Assembly (NCBI RefSeq): GCF_035918015.1
Contig: NZ_CP109132.1
Coordinates: 2,914,001 to 2,978,000 of the forward strand
DNA length: 64,000 bases
Reading direction: 5' to 3'
Source of the DNA: Streptomyces sp. NBC_01754
GTDB taxonomy: Bacteria; Actinomycetota; Actinomycetes; Streptomycetales; Streptomycetaceae
The notes under the pieces are model-generated. The model searched no databases and had not been told where the DNA came from. It saw nothing but the letters and a program-made list of their open reading frames with translations. Below, in pieces: positions 1 through 10,815 of this stretch. The position numbers and the translations under genes were made by a program. Every line of letters begins with the position of its first letter. Positions within the stretch are counted from its first letter, which is position 1.

Positions 1-488
1 TCACGGAGATGTCAGGACGGCTCTCATCCGCCGTCTCCCGGTACGAGGCACTCACCGACGACGAACGGCTGAGCGCCCGTGACCGCACACGGGCCCGGTT
101 CTGGATCGGTACCGCGCTGGCCAAACAGGGCCACAACGGCTCCGCCATCGCGCTCATGCGCTCGGCCGCAGATGACTTTCACGACCTCGCGGAGCCCGAG
201 GAGTGGGCGGTGTCCCAGCAGAAGCTGGCCCTGGCCCACCGAGGCGCGGGCGACCTCAGCGGCGCTCTGCGCTTCATGGACACGGCACGTTCGGTCGGCA
301 GTCCCCACTCGCCCTTGGAACATGTGCAGATCGGCACCGCGCAGGCGCACATCCTGCTCTCCGACCCCGCCACCGCCGACGAGGGGTGGGCGGCCCTCGG
401 GCGAGCCGCCGGCATGGCCGAGAGGCACGGACTCAAACACCAATTGCGTAGCATCGAGACCCTCCGCGACACCGAGGAGCACGCATGA
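1..488 (+). CDS. C-terminal part of a TPR-type regulator (cut by window edge)
   Basis: The frame is open to the left edge, so the ATG at 9 is probably internal and this is the C-terminal part of a larger protein. The visible 159 residues are helical with TPR-like spacing (Ala/Leu/Gly patterns such as ALAHRGAGDLSGALRFMDTA). That fits the tail of the XRE-plus-TPR regulators that are abundant in Streptomyces. The stop overlaps the next gene's start (ATGA at 485-488), so it is probably co-transcribed and translationally coupled with the YdcF gene. No DNA-binding domain is in the window, so a regulatory role is inferred from the fold pattern and context. Confidence 0.6.
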   Translation, partial: TEMSGRLSSAVSRYEALTDDERLSARDRTRARFWIGTALAKQGHNGSAIALMRSAADDFHDLAEPEEWAVSQQKLALAHRGAGDLSGALRFMDTARSVGSPHSPLEHVQIGTAQAHILLSDPATADEGWAALGRAAGMAERHGLKHQLRSIETLRDTEEHA

Positions 489-1140
489 ACCCGATCAACG
501 GCGCCGACCGGGACGATGCCCGCGTACTGTGGGACTTCAACATCCTGAACCAGCACGCGCGTCCCGTCTCGGCCGCCGTCGCCCTGGGCGGCTGCGACAT
601 CGGGTCGTCACCGCCGTGGCCGGGCTCTATCGCGCGCGCCTCTTCCCCACGGTGGTCTTCACGGGTGCCGTCACGGAGGCGACCCGGGAACGCTTCCCCC
701 GGGGCGAGGCTGTCCACTTCCGTGAGGCGGCTCTCACTCTCGGCGTACCGGACAAGGCGATCCTGTCGGAGCCCCGCGCTACCAACACCGGACAGAACAT
801 CGCCTTTGCCCGCACGGTACTGGAGGACGCCGGGAAGCACGTGGACTCGGTGTTGCTGGTCTGCATGCCCTACATGCAACGGCGGGCGTACGCCACGTGC
901 CGCAGACAGTGGCCCGAGGTGGAAGTCCTCTGCGCATCCCAGACAGTGTCCTTCGACGAGTACGCCGACGCTCAGGACGACGAAGCGGAGTTCGTCGCCA
1001 TGATGGTGGGCGACACGCAACGCGTCATGGAGTACCCGCGCCGTGGGTTCGCCATCGAACAGGAGGTAACTGAGCGCGTCCTCGACGCCTTCGAGCGACT
1101 GTCCAGGCGCGGCTACGACGCCTGGCTCCTCCGCGACTGA
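485..1140 (+). pseudogene. YdcF/DUF218-family protein, frameshifted
   Basis: The ATG at 485 opens a YdcF-like N-terminus (start MNPINGADRDDARVLWDFN, then VALGGCDIG). That frame loses similarity after about base 601. The family sequence resumes one frame over (VVTAVAGLYRARLFPTVVFT, then NTGQNIAFARTVLEDAG and VMEYPRRGFAIEQ) and runs to the stop at 1140. Inserting one base in the GGG at 602-604 restores D-I-G-V-V-T, so a single-base deletion is the simplest explanation. YdcF/SanA-type DUF218 proteins have a Rossmann-like fold and are often found beside XRE regulators in Streptomyces; their substrate is poorly defined. It is either a real pseudogene or a sequencing error. Confidence 0.75.
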
Positions 1141-1221
1141 CCCATCGCACCCGCCGCGCAGGGGAATACCCTCTGCGCAATCCGCCTCTCCGGCTCCGAC
1201 CTCGGCTCGACACCATCGCCG

Positions 1222-1482
1222 GTGAGACGAGTGGCGGTGGATGACGTTGCTGACGCAGTGAGCCCTTCCGTATGTCCCGATTCCCGCCGGTCTACGGTGC
1301 ATCTGCCCCGATTGACGACCGTGCGCGACCAGGCGCCTTCCGCCCTGTGCTTGCCCAAGCGCAAGCGTGAAGCGCTGCCCAGGCTGCAAATCATCGCCCT
1401 GAACGACTACGCCACGGAACTCGACGAACTGATCCAGAGCATTCAGCCGAACGCCGGCGAACAGAGCGGGAGGCCGGCATGA
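1222..1482 (+). CDS. Small ORF, possible C-terminal remnant of an integrase/transposase
   Basis: This GTG-started frame encodes 86 residues ending in a basic/helical tail (KRKREALPRLQIIALNDYA). Its stop overlaps the following ATG (ATGA, 1479-1482), the arrangement expected where a recombinase gene runs into a downstream TnpC-like accessory gene. The N-terminal half looks non-coding, and no catalytic tyrosine or box residues are present. I read it as a remnant of a Tn554-like or tyrosine recombinase, with low certainty; it may not be expressed. Confidence 0.3.
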   Translation: MRRVAVDDVADAVSPSVCPDSRRSTVHLPRLTTVRDQAPSALCLPKRKREALPRLQIIALNDYATELDELIQSIQPNAGEQSGRPA

Positions 1483-2009
1483 ACGACGAGACACAGCTCC
1501 GCATCCGGCAGACCTTCGCGCGGCTCTCAGCGGAGAGCGAAGGACTCTCCGCCGTCGACCGCACGCTGAGGAAGGCGTTCGAACGGCTGATGTACGGGCT
1601 CCCCTGGATCACCGACGGCAAGGTCACGATCGTCAACCTGTGTGCCGAGGCCGGAGTGTCCCGCGCCTCCTACTACCGATCACCTGTGTCCCGTGCGGTG
1701 AAGGAGATCCTGGATGCCCCGCTGACCCGCCGCCCGGAACCGGAGGAGCTACGGGCGGAGGTCGCCCGCCTGAAGAGGACGGAACGCGAGTTGCGGAGGG
1801 CACTCGCGGCGGAGGTGCGTGAGCTGAGAGACACCACAGCCACGTATGCCAGCCAGATCCAGGTCCTGGCCTTGCGCAACACCGAGCTGGCGGAGGAGAA
1901 CTCCCTGCTGATCGAGCGGCTCCGGCGAGCAGGTGGAAACATCGCGCTCCTACCTGCCCGCCGTCCGAGCCCTCACGTGGCCGCGCCTACGAGTGAACGG
2001 AGCACGTGA
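1479..2009 (+). CDS. HTH plus coiled-coil protein, TnpC/DUF6262-like
   Basis: The 176-residue protein has a TetR-like or transposon-accessory HTH at about residues 45-70 (KVTIVNLCAEAGVSRASYYR). A long leucine/glutamate coiled coil follows, about residues 85-155 (EELRAEVARLKRTERELRR, then NTELAEENSLLIERLRR). Short HTH-plus-coil proteins like this accompany the recombinases of Tn554-type elements. Here the partner recombinase is missing or reduced to the small frame just upstream, to which it is coupled by ATGA. It probably belongs to a decayed mobile element; a free-standing DNA-binding protein is the alternative. Confidence 0.55.
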   Translation: MNDETQLRIRQTFARLSAESEGLSAVDRTLRKAFERLMYGLPWITDGKVTIVNLCAEAGVSRASYYRSPVSRAVKEILDAPLTRRPEPEELRAEVARLKRTERELRRALAAEVRELRDTTATYASQIQVLALRNTELAEENSLLIERLRRAGGNIALLPARRPSPHVAAPTSERST

Positions 2010-2023
2010 GGACGGGGCCTGCA

Positions 2024-4678
<2,655 letters not shown>

Positions 4679-4746
4679 GGCGGTATGGCCTCACGGAAGA
4701 GTCACGGAAGGTGTAAAGGGGGGTGATCACACGCCGAGCCGGGCCC

Positions 4747-4778
4747 GAGAACAGGGACTGAGGAAGTTCTCAGTTCTC
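4747..4778 (-). promoter_or_regulatory. Bulged hairpin in the alaS leader
   Basis: On the minus strand this segment lies about 70-100 nt upstream of the alaS ATG. The ten bases CTCAGTTCTC (4769-4778) pair with GAGA (4747-4750) and TGAG (4759-4762) plus the AC step between them, leaving a six-base bulge. A leader structure affecting alaS expression is possible. No T-box consensus (GGGUGGNACCGCG-like) is visible nearby. Confidence 0.35.
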
Positions 4779-4843
4779 CAGCTCGACGCAGATAGCTCGC
4801 GCCCCCAGGGGGTACACCGTGACTCCTGATCCGTTGCCGCACA

Positions 4844-4894
4844 GGTGGTGCAGCAGACCGTTCGGGCACCGAGTGCCGGGTCTGCTGCACCACC
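4844..4894 (-). terminator. Strong stem-loop terminator after the HAD gene
   Basis: This is a perfect 16-bp inverted repeat (GGTGGTGCAGCAGACC at 4844-4859 and its complement at 4879-4894). A second, inner hairpin GGCAC-CGA-GTGCC sits within its loop. It lies 20 bases beyond the stop of the leftward HAD gene and has no T-tract, as is common in Streptomyces. It should end or attenuate the five-gene transcript before alaS. Confidence 0.65.
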
Positions 4895-4913
4895 GACTGT
4901 AGCGGGTCGACTC

Positions 4914-5582
4914 TCAAGATCGCTTACGGTTGCCGGTCGGCATCCCGGTGTCCGCCCACTGCAGGAGCGTCGGTGTGAGCTGGCCGGGGTCGTTCAGGAC
5001 GAGGTCGGCCCCGGCGTCGGTCAGCTGCTCGGGCGGGGTGAAGCCCCACCCGGCGCCGACCGTGACCGCCCCGGCCGCCTGTCCGGCCAGGACGTCGGAC
5101 CGCATGTCGCCGACGAACACCGCCCGGTCGGCCGACACGCCGAGACGGTCCAGCGCGAGCAGCACCCCGCCGGGGTCCGGTTTGAGCGGCGCGTCGTCGC
5201 TGCAGACGATCACGTCGATCAGGGCGCGGACCTCGGGGCCGAGCAGCCAGGGCACCCGGCGCTGGGTACGCGCGGTCACGATCCCGGTGGCCCAGCCAGC
5301 CGCCCGCAGCTCGGTCAGCACCGGCATTACGTAGGGGAAGACCCGTGCAGTGAGGGTGGCGGTCGCGGTCGCCGCGTCCCAGCCCTCCTCGTTGAGCGGC
5401 CCGGTCGCCCCGAGGGCGGCGAGGACGCCGTCGCGTGGGGTGATCGACGCGTGGGGCGGCAGGTCGGCAACGGTGACGCGGCGTCCCAGGTGGAAGGTCG
5501 CGAAGCCGGCAATGGTGGACAGGAAGGCGTGGTGGCTGTCGGCGAGCACCCCGTCGAGGTCGAAGAGCGCGGCATACTTCAT
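4914..5582 (-). CDS. HAD-superfamily phosphatase
   Basis: A 222-residue HAD hydrolase of the phosphoglycolate-phosphatase type. Motif I is FDLDGVLADS at residues 7-16 (both catalytic Asp), motif III is LKPDP near residue 137, and motif IV is GDMRSD near 160. A cap region sits between motif I and the TAR motif. It probably removes phosphate from a small metabolite. The start overlaps the stop of the upstream phosphoribosyltransferase gene (4 bases), and the stop is followed by a strong hairpin, so it is last in its operon. Clustering with a phosphoribosyltransferase and a LOG-like protein suggests a (deoxy)nucleotide or sugar-phosphate substrate; this is inference. Confidence 0.9.
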   Translation of the reverse strand: MKYAALFDLDGVLADSHHAFLSTIAGFATFHLGRRVTVADLPPHASITPRDGVLAALGATGPLNEEGWDAATATATLTARVFPYVMPVLTELRAAGWATGIVTARTQRRVPWLLGPEVRALIDVIVCSDDAPLKPDPGGVLLALDRLGVSADRAVFVGDMRSDVLAGQAAGAVTVGAGWGFTPPEQLTDAGADLVLNDPGQLTPTLLQWADTGMPTGNRKRS

Positions 5583-6133
5583 GTCCGCTCACCCGCTTTC
5601 ACGGCCGGGAGGTCGGTCTCCGTCAGCAGCGGGTGCAGGGCCAGACGGTGCTCCGCGAGCAGCACCTGGCCGCCCAGGGGGCGTTCCAGCACGCACACCG
5701 TGTCGGTGACCTTGGCTCCGGCGATCCGCAGCCGGCGGGCCGCCAGCAGCAGGCTGGCGCCGGAGCGGACGACATCGTCGACCAGGACGACGCGCCGCCC
5801 CTGGGTCTCGGCGCCCTCGAACTGGCGCAGCGAGCCGTACTCCTTGGGCCGGCGCCGGACGAAGGCGAGCGGCAGTCCGGTGGCGGCGGACAGCGCCACG
5901 GCCAGCGGGATACCCCCGAGTTCGACTCCGGCCAGTACCTCGGTGCCGACGGGGAGGAGGCCCGCCAGGGCGCGCGCGGTGTCGGTGAGCAGGAGCGGGT
6001 CGGCGGCCAGGAGGTACTCGTCGAAGTAGGAGGAGAGCTGCTGGCCGTCGCCGAGCACGAAGGGGCCGTTCACCAGCGCGACGGCGGCGATCCGCTCGGC
6101 CAGAGCTGCGGGAGCGGAGACGACGGTCGTCAT
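5579..6133 (-). CDS. Orotate phosphoribosyltransferase-like protein
   Basis: A 184-residue type I phosphoribosyltransferase resembling PyrE. The PRPP-binding motif VVLVDDVVRSGAS is near residues 114-126. The N-terminus (SSYFDEYL) resembles the FxxRSG/YFD region of PyrE, and the RRRPKEYG loop follows the orotate enzyme pattern. Such enzymes join a base to PRPP to give a nucleotide. It overlaps its neighbours on both sides by 4 bases, in one operon with a LOG-like protein, HAD phosphatase, nucleotidyltransferase and beta-hydroxylase. A housekeeping pyrE would normally sit elsewhere, so a cassette-specific substrate is plausible. Confidence 0.85.
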   Translation of the reverse strand: MTTVVSAPAALAERIAAVALVNGPFVLGDGQQLSSYFDEYLLAADPLLLTDTARALAGLLPVGTEVLAGVELGGIPLAVALSAATGLPLAFVRRRPKEYGSLRQFEGAETQGRRVVLVDDVVRSGASLLLAARRLRIAGAKVTDTVCVLERPLGGQVLLAEHRLALHPLLTETDLPAVKAGERT

Positions 6134-6732
6134 GACGTGCCCTTCTTCGAGAGTGCGGACAGGGCCGGCAGGACGGCCGCGAGCGCCGTGGCATCGGTGA
6201 TTTCAGTGAGGAATCCCAGCGGTCGGGTCGGCGACTCGAACAGCCACTTCTCCTGGCGCAGGTAGGTCAGCAGCCGTAGTGCCGAGGGACCGGCGATGAG
6301 GACCGGGATCGGGCGGATGTTGCCGGCGTAGTACAGGGCCGCGGTCAGCTCGTGCAGGGTGCCCACCCCGCCGCCCATGGCGACCACCAGGTCGGCCATC
6401 TCGAAGTAGTGGTCCAGGCGCTCGCCGAGCGAGGCCAGTTGGACGGCCTGGGTGACGTAGGGGTTGAAGCCGCCCCACTCCTGCCGCTTCCCTTCCAGCG
6501 TGACGGCATGGATCCGTCCGCTATGGGCGGCGGCACCGCGTGCGGCGGCTTCCATCAGCCCGTTGTAGCCGCCGTGCACCAGAGCGAACCCGTGGTCGGC
6601 GAGCATGCCGCCGACCTGCTCGGCCAGGTGTTCCTCGGCGGCGGAGGCGGGCACCACCCCGCCGAAGAACACCGCCCGCCGGCCCGAGGGCGCGGCCACG
6701 GCCGGGAGGGGATGGGTCGTGGTGGTGGTCAT
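6130..6732 (-). CDS. LOG-family (TIGR00730-like) protein
   Basis: A 200-residue Rossmann-fold protein of the Lonely-Guy/TIGR00730 type. The motif region HGGYNGLME is near residues 53-61, and GGGVGTLHEL stands in place of the classic PGGxGTxxE (about residues 120-129). Authentic LOG enzymes hydrolyse nucleoside 5'-monophosphates to base plus ribose 5-phosphate. The glycine replacing the proline of the motif is a minor deviation, and the Arg/Glu pair needs alignment. Four-base overlaps link it to the PRTase downstream and the nucleotidyltransferase upstream, which suggests a nucleotide salvage or modification pathway. Confidence 0.85.
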   Translation of the reverse strand: MTTTTTHPLPAVAAPSGRRAVFFGGVVPASAAEEHLAEQVGGMLADHGFALVHGGYNGLMEAAARGAAAHSGRIHAVTLEGKRQEWGGFNPYVTQAVQLASLGERLDHYFEMADLVVAMGGGVGTLHELTAALYYAGNIRPIPVLIAGPSALRLLTYLRQEKWLFESPTRPLGFLTEITDATALAAVLPALSALSKKGTS

Positions 6733-7640
6733 GCCAGCTCCTGGTAGGTGCGGTAGGCGGTGAGCGCGTCGGACAGACCGTCCAGCGCGTTCGGGCAGGC
6801 CCGCTCGACGAGCGCGAGCACGCGGTCCAGGGCCCGCCCGACGTCATCGGCGACAGGGACGGCCGGGGAGGTGACAGCCTCATCGAGGTCGGCGAGGCAG
6901 GCCCTACCGATCGGTGTGAGAGCGATCTCCTCGCGCAACTGGTACCAGCCCCAGTACCGGGAGCCTGGGGCCAGGGCGGCCTTGATGAGGTCCTTGGTCG
7001 CGGTGTGCAGCAGGTGCCACTCGGCGTACGCGATGAACCGCTGCCCGCGCTGGATCCGCTTGTGCAGCAGGACCGCGAGGACCAGGTGTTCGATCAGCAG
7101 CTCGGTGCACGTCCTGGGCCGTGCGGTCCGTTCGGCCACGAACGCCGCCGCCCGCCGCTGGGCCCCGCCGGTCGGCGTTGCCGGGATGCGCTCCAGGACG
7201 GCGGCGCAGGTCACCTCGCGCCGCAGGGCCGGAATGGCGGAGGCGGGGGCGAGATAGAGGTCGACCTGCTGCAGCTTGCCGTCGTGCGGGATCAGGTACA
7301 CGAACCCGAGTCCACCCAGGTCGGTGACGATGCTGTCGGGCCAGCCCGGCAGCAGGGCTCCGGTGGTCATCGCCATCAGATCGTTCAGGGAGGTGACGAA
7401 GGCCGGCAGCGCGGCGTCATCGATGCCGACGGCGAAGTCGACGTCAGAGAGCCGGTCGGCGGTGCCCGAGGCGAGCGAGCCACGGACCAGCAGGTGGGTG
7501 ACGGCCGGAGACGGCGACAGGGCTTCGGCGATCCGCGTGACCAGCGGCATCTGAGCGGGCCGGTTGGCCTCGGCGAGGGCGGCCAGCGTCAGTTCGGAGG
7601 GCACCTGCGGGACGGCAGGGGTGAGCGTGGTGCTCGACAT
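6729..7640 (-). CDS. Nucleotidyltransferase-fold protein
   Basis: Starting at the ATG at 7640, preceded by an AAGGA Shine-Dalgarno, the protein has 303 residues. The longer frame to 7751 would run into the upstream gene. The polymerase-beta-type signature is GSLASGTADRLSDVDFAVG (GSxxxG-x6-DxD) at about residues 53-71, with a further acidic residue later (QQVDLYL). Family members transfer a nucleoside monophosphate to a small molecule, RNA or protein. The rest is helical with no recognised domain. It starts 46 bases after the beta-hydroxylase stop and overlaps the LOG-like gene, so it belongs to the same operon. Confidence 0.85.
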   Translation of the reverse strand: MSSTTLTPAVPQVPSELTLAALAEANRPAQMPLVTRIAEALSPSPAVTHLLVRGSLASGTADRLSDVDFAVGIDDAALPAFVTSLNDLMAMTTGALLPGWPDSIVTDLGGLGFVYLIPHDGKLQQVDLYLAPASAIPALRREVTCAAVLERIPATPTGGAQRRAAAFVAERTARPRTCTELLIEHLVLAVLLHKRIQRGQRFIAYAEWHLLHTATKDLIKAALAPGSRYWGWYQLREEIALTPIGRACLADLDEAVTSPAVPVADDVGRALDRVLALVERACPNALDGLSDALTAYRTYQELA

Positions 7641-7686
7641 GGGAGTCCTTCCAGCGCGAGGAGGAGAGAGGAGACGACGGTGACTG

Positions 7687-8529
7687 TCAGGCGGTGGCGA
7701 GTGCGAGGAGCGTGGACTTGGCCTGTTTCCAGCCGGCGGCGGCCTCGCCATCGCCGAGCGCGGTGTGCAGCTCGGAGATCAGGTCGTAAGTGGCGCCCTC
7801 GGGCAGGGAGTAGCCGTAGAACAGCCGCAGGAGCAGCGCTTCGGCTGCGGCGGTGTAACCGAGGCCAGACAGTCGGCGGGCATCGGTGAGCTTGCCGTCC
7901 AGCAGTGCCTTCGAGGCGGGCGGCAGCGGCTCGGCGGCCGAGGGCGGCAGCTCGGCGCGCTCGGCCAAGCGCCGGTAAGCGTCGTCCGCGTAGACGTCGG
8001 CGATCAGGTGGATGCGGTCCGGTCCGAGGAGATTGCAGACCCCGTGCGCGTAGGTCGGGGTGAGCCGCCAGATCCGCCCGCCTGTCATGTGGACCTTCGC
8101 CCCGCCGGTGACCAGGAACGCGGAGGAGTTGGTGTGCAGCGGGATGTGCAGACGGTAGCGCTCGATCTGGTCGAGTTCGTCGTAGTCGCGGTGCTCCCAC
8201 AAGAACGCGTTCGCCTCCAGACGGGCCAGCCGCACCCACATGTACGACAGCCCGAGCCCTTCGAGGAGCTCGGCGGTCGCCGGCATCGCCGCCAGCAGGG
8301 CCGTGGGCCGGGCCGCGCAGTCACCGATCCTCACATCGGCGGCATTACCGGAGGCGTTCATCAGCGAGGTGGTCCACCAGCCGCCGGACTGGTAGGCGCC
8401 GTACTCGGCCGTCCACGGGGCCGACGCGGTCAGCGCCTCGTGCTGCAGCCGCTCGACCTGGCGCCCTTCGAGCCGGTCGAGTTGGGCGATCTGGCCGGAC
8501 AGCGGAGGCCGGGCTCGGATCTCGTCCAT
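7687..8529 (-). CDS. Aspartyl/asparaginyl beta-hydroxylase-like oxygenase
   Basis: The chosen start (8529, MDEIRARPP) has GGGAG about six bases upstream, giving 280 residues. The jelly-roll Fe(II)/2-oxoglutarate core shows the iron HxD in LWEHRDYDE, the substrate/2OG strand HIPLHTNSS, the distal histidine in YAHGVCN and the arginine in DRIHLIADVY. Family members hydroxylate Asp or Asn side chains or free amino acids. A helical C-terminal extension of about 80 residues has no clear family. It is the first gene of the leftward operon and faces the divergent regulator. In this cassette it may hydroxylate an amino acid or peptide handled by the nearby alanyl-tRNA synthetase; that link is speculative. 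Confidence 0.88.
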   Translation of the reverse strand: MDEIRARPPLSGQIAQLDRLEGRQVERLQHEALTASAPWTAEYGAYQSGGWWTTSLMNASGNAADVRIGDCAARPTALLAAMPATAELLEGLGLSYMWVRLARLEANAFLWEHRDYDELDQIERYRLHIPLHTNSSAFLVTGGAKVHMTGGRIWRLTPTYAHGVCNLLGPDRIHLIADVYADDAYRRLAERAELPPSAAEPLPPASKALLDGKLTDARRLSGLGYTAAAEALLLRLFYGYSLPEGATYDLISELHTALGDGEAAAGWKQAKSTLLALATA

Positions 8530-8861
8530 CGTGTTCTCCCAACTCCCGCCCCGGACAGGAGGCGGGCGGTGTGCGGAACGGAGTGGAAGGCGCGGCGCGT
8601 CCGGCCGGTGCCCACAAGTGTGAAGCCGGATCGGCTGCGGGTCCGTCAGCCGGACGCGGCGCCTGTTCCACAGCCTGATCCGATGCCGGTCGTCCTGGTA
8701 GTGAGAGCCTTCCGCTCGCGGCAGGCGACGCCACCGCCCGGTCCGGGCGTTCAACTCGCCTACAATCATGAAGGTTTGGCGACTCTCCGGAGCAGGCAAG
8801 CACTCTCCGACACTGTGTCGCGAACCCCACTCACTGTTCGCGCACCCCAGCGGGGGAGCCG
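8530..8861. promoter_or_regulatory. Divergent promoter region
   Basis: This is 332 bases without a convincing gene, between the leftward hydroxylase operon and the rightward regulator. It contains TACAAT (8761-8766), a possible -10 for the regulator, and a GGGGGAG Shine-Dalgarno just before 8862. No strong palindrome stands out. It must hold promoters for both directions. Confidence 0.5.
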
Positions 8862-10577
8862 ATGATGACCGCTACCACGGACACACCCACCCGGCCGGTG
8901 CACGAGGCTGCCTGCGGGCGGCGGATCCGCGAACGCATGCTCGGCCAGAGCGGCACGGCTGACGCCGAGACCGGCGCCGTACCGTTCACTCTGCTTGACG
9001 CCATTGCCGTCCAGATCGCCGAGCACTGCGGACACCGGCCGCTGAAGTGCCGGCGCCTGGCGTCGAGCTGGACCGTTGTCCAGGCAGTCTCCGAACTCCA
9101 TGGTCTCGTCTCCGCGCAACAGCTGCGGCCCGTCGGGGTCACCGAGCGCTCATGGAAGGACTGGGAGGCCGGCGTCCTGCCGGTCTCCCAGACCCAGGAC
9201 CTGCTCTGCCGGCTCTTCGCGACCAGCCCGATGGCCCTGGGCTTCGCGCACGACTACTCCCCGGCAGCACCGTCTGCCGCGACTCCCCGCATCCAGGTTC
9301 TCGGTGTCGCTCCGGACCAGCACTGGCTCACCGGCGGCTTCACCGACGTTGCTATCCCGGGCAGCTTCGGGCCGAGCCAGTCGCCGATGCTCGATATTGG
9401 ACACGGGCAGGTTCAGCTCGGATACCGGATGCCGCAGTCCCGCCGATTCCCCACACTGGAAGAACTGTCGGACAGCCGTCAGCGATTCGCTGCTGTCCCC
9501 TCAGGCAGCGAGTCCCGGGCCGATACGGTGGCCACGGTCGTCCGGTTAGGAGAGTCAGACTTGCACCGTCGGCAGTTCCTCGCAGCCTCCAGCGCCGCGG
9601 CCCTCAGCGCACTCTCCCTGCCCGACCCCGACAGCATCACCCGCCGCACCGCCGCCGCGGACGCAGGCGCCGCCGTGACCGTCGGCCTCGGCGAGGTCAC
9701 CGCCGTCCGGCACATGACGACCATGCTCGGTGATGCCGCCTCCGAGCTCGGCGGCGGACACGCCCGCCACCTGGCCGTCCGCTACCTCACCCAAGACGTC
9801 CGCCCCTGGCTGGAAGGCAGCTACACCCAGGCCACCGGCCGTGACCTCTTCGCCGCTGTCGCCCAGCTCATCCACCTCGCCGGATGGATGGCGCAAGATG
9901 AAGGCAACCAGGGCATGGCCCAGGAGTACTTCAAGGAGTCGTACCAGATGGCCCGGGAGGCCGGTCACGCCGAACTGGCCGCGACCGCCCTCCGCGGCCT
10001 CGCCGTCCAGTGCGTCGATCTGAACTACCGGGCGGCCGGGGTGCGTATCTCCGAAGAATGCGTCCGCCTCGCCCGCCACCTCGACGAGCCGCGTGCCATC
10101 GCGTACTACAACGCCACACTCGCCAACGCTGCCGCCACCGACGGTGACCGTAGCACCGCCGCCAAGGCTCTCGCCGCCTCGCAGACTGCTATCGAGAAGG
10201 CCCCCTCCGCCCCGGGGGAATCCTGGGCCGCCCACTACTCACCGGGGCGCTGGGCTCACGAGTCCGGCATGGTCCTCGCCCGCCTCGGAGACCTCGACGC
10301 CGCCGAGGAGCACCTGCACCTCGCGCTCGACATCCACGGCGTCGACCGCAAGCGCACCCGCGCCATGGTCCTCGCCGACCTCGGTCAAGTCCGGCTCCGC
10401 CGTGACGACATCGACGGCGCGGTCACCGTATGGAACGAGTTCCTCGACTGCACCGTCGGAATCCGCTCCATGAAGGTCAACGACGCCCTGAACGACATGC
10501 GCGCCCGCTTGGACCTCGACCGCCTCCACGGAGTGCTTGGTATCGCGGAACTCAAAGAACGTGCGGACACGCTCTAG
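8862..10577 (+). CDS. Large XRE/TPR-type transcriptional regulator
   Basis: 571 residues, starting at an ATG behind GGGGGAG. The N-terminal 140 residues hold a divergent XRE-like DNA-binding region, whose SWKDWEAGVLPVSQTQDLLCR segment (shown over 20 by one residue only as an approximate guide at about 105-125) is typical of Streptomyces XRE/TPR regulators. A linker follows, then from about residue 260 a long helical TPR array (AEEHLHLALDIHGV and similar repeats). It diverges from the six-gene leftward cassette and is the obvious candidate to control it. The ligand is unknown. Large pleiotropic TPR regulators of this type occur in several Streptomyces copies, so a local role is likely but not certain. 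Confidence 0.78.
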   Translation: MMTATTDTPTRPVHEAACGRRIRERMLGQSGTADAETGAVPFTLLDAIAVQIAEHCGHRPLKCRRLASSWTVVQAVSELHGLVSAQQLRPVGVTERSWKDWEAGVLPVSQTQDLLCRLFATSPMALGFAHDYSPAAPSAATPRIQVLGVAPDQHWLTGGFTDVAIPGSFGPSQSPMLDIGHGQVQLGYRMPQSRRFPTLEELSDSRQRFAAVPSGSESRADTVATVVRLGESDLHRRQFLAASSAAALSALSLPDPDSITRRTAAADAGAAVTVGLGEVTAVRHMTTMLGDAASELGGGHARHLAVRYLTQDVRPWLEGSYTQATGRDLFAAVAQLIHLAGWMAQDEGNQGMAQEYFKESYQMAREAGHAELAATALRGLAVQCVDLNYRAAGVRISEECVRLARHLDEPRAIAYYNATLANAAATDGDRSTAAKALAASQTAIEKAPSAPGESWAAHYSPGRWAHESGMVLARLGDLDAAEEHLHLALDIHGVDRKRTRAMVLADLGQVRLRRDDIDGAVTVWNEFLDCTVGIRSMKVNDALNDMRARLDLDRLHGVLGIAELKERADTL

Positions 10578-10815
10578 TCGCAATGAACCGTTCCGGGTTC
10601 TGTAGAGACTTCGCCTCCCCGTGCCGCGAAACGGCACCGCAGCGAACTGCGGAATCTGACCGGATGGCACGAGTGCAGCGTGACCGCTCAGGTCAACCTC
10701 GTCTCGCACCTGGTGGACGTGATCTGGCAAGACGGACGCCGCGAGGACAAGTACGGGCCGAGCTGCGGCGGCAGATGCGCGTGGACTTGATCGAGCCGCC
10801 GGCAGCCCATCGCTT

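Noticed and set aside
4679..4913. T-box riboswitch before alaS
   Set aside because: No T-box sequence or AG-bulge/specifier arrangement was found; the stems fit a terminator and an ordinary hairpin better.
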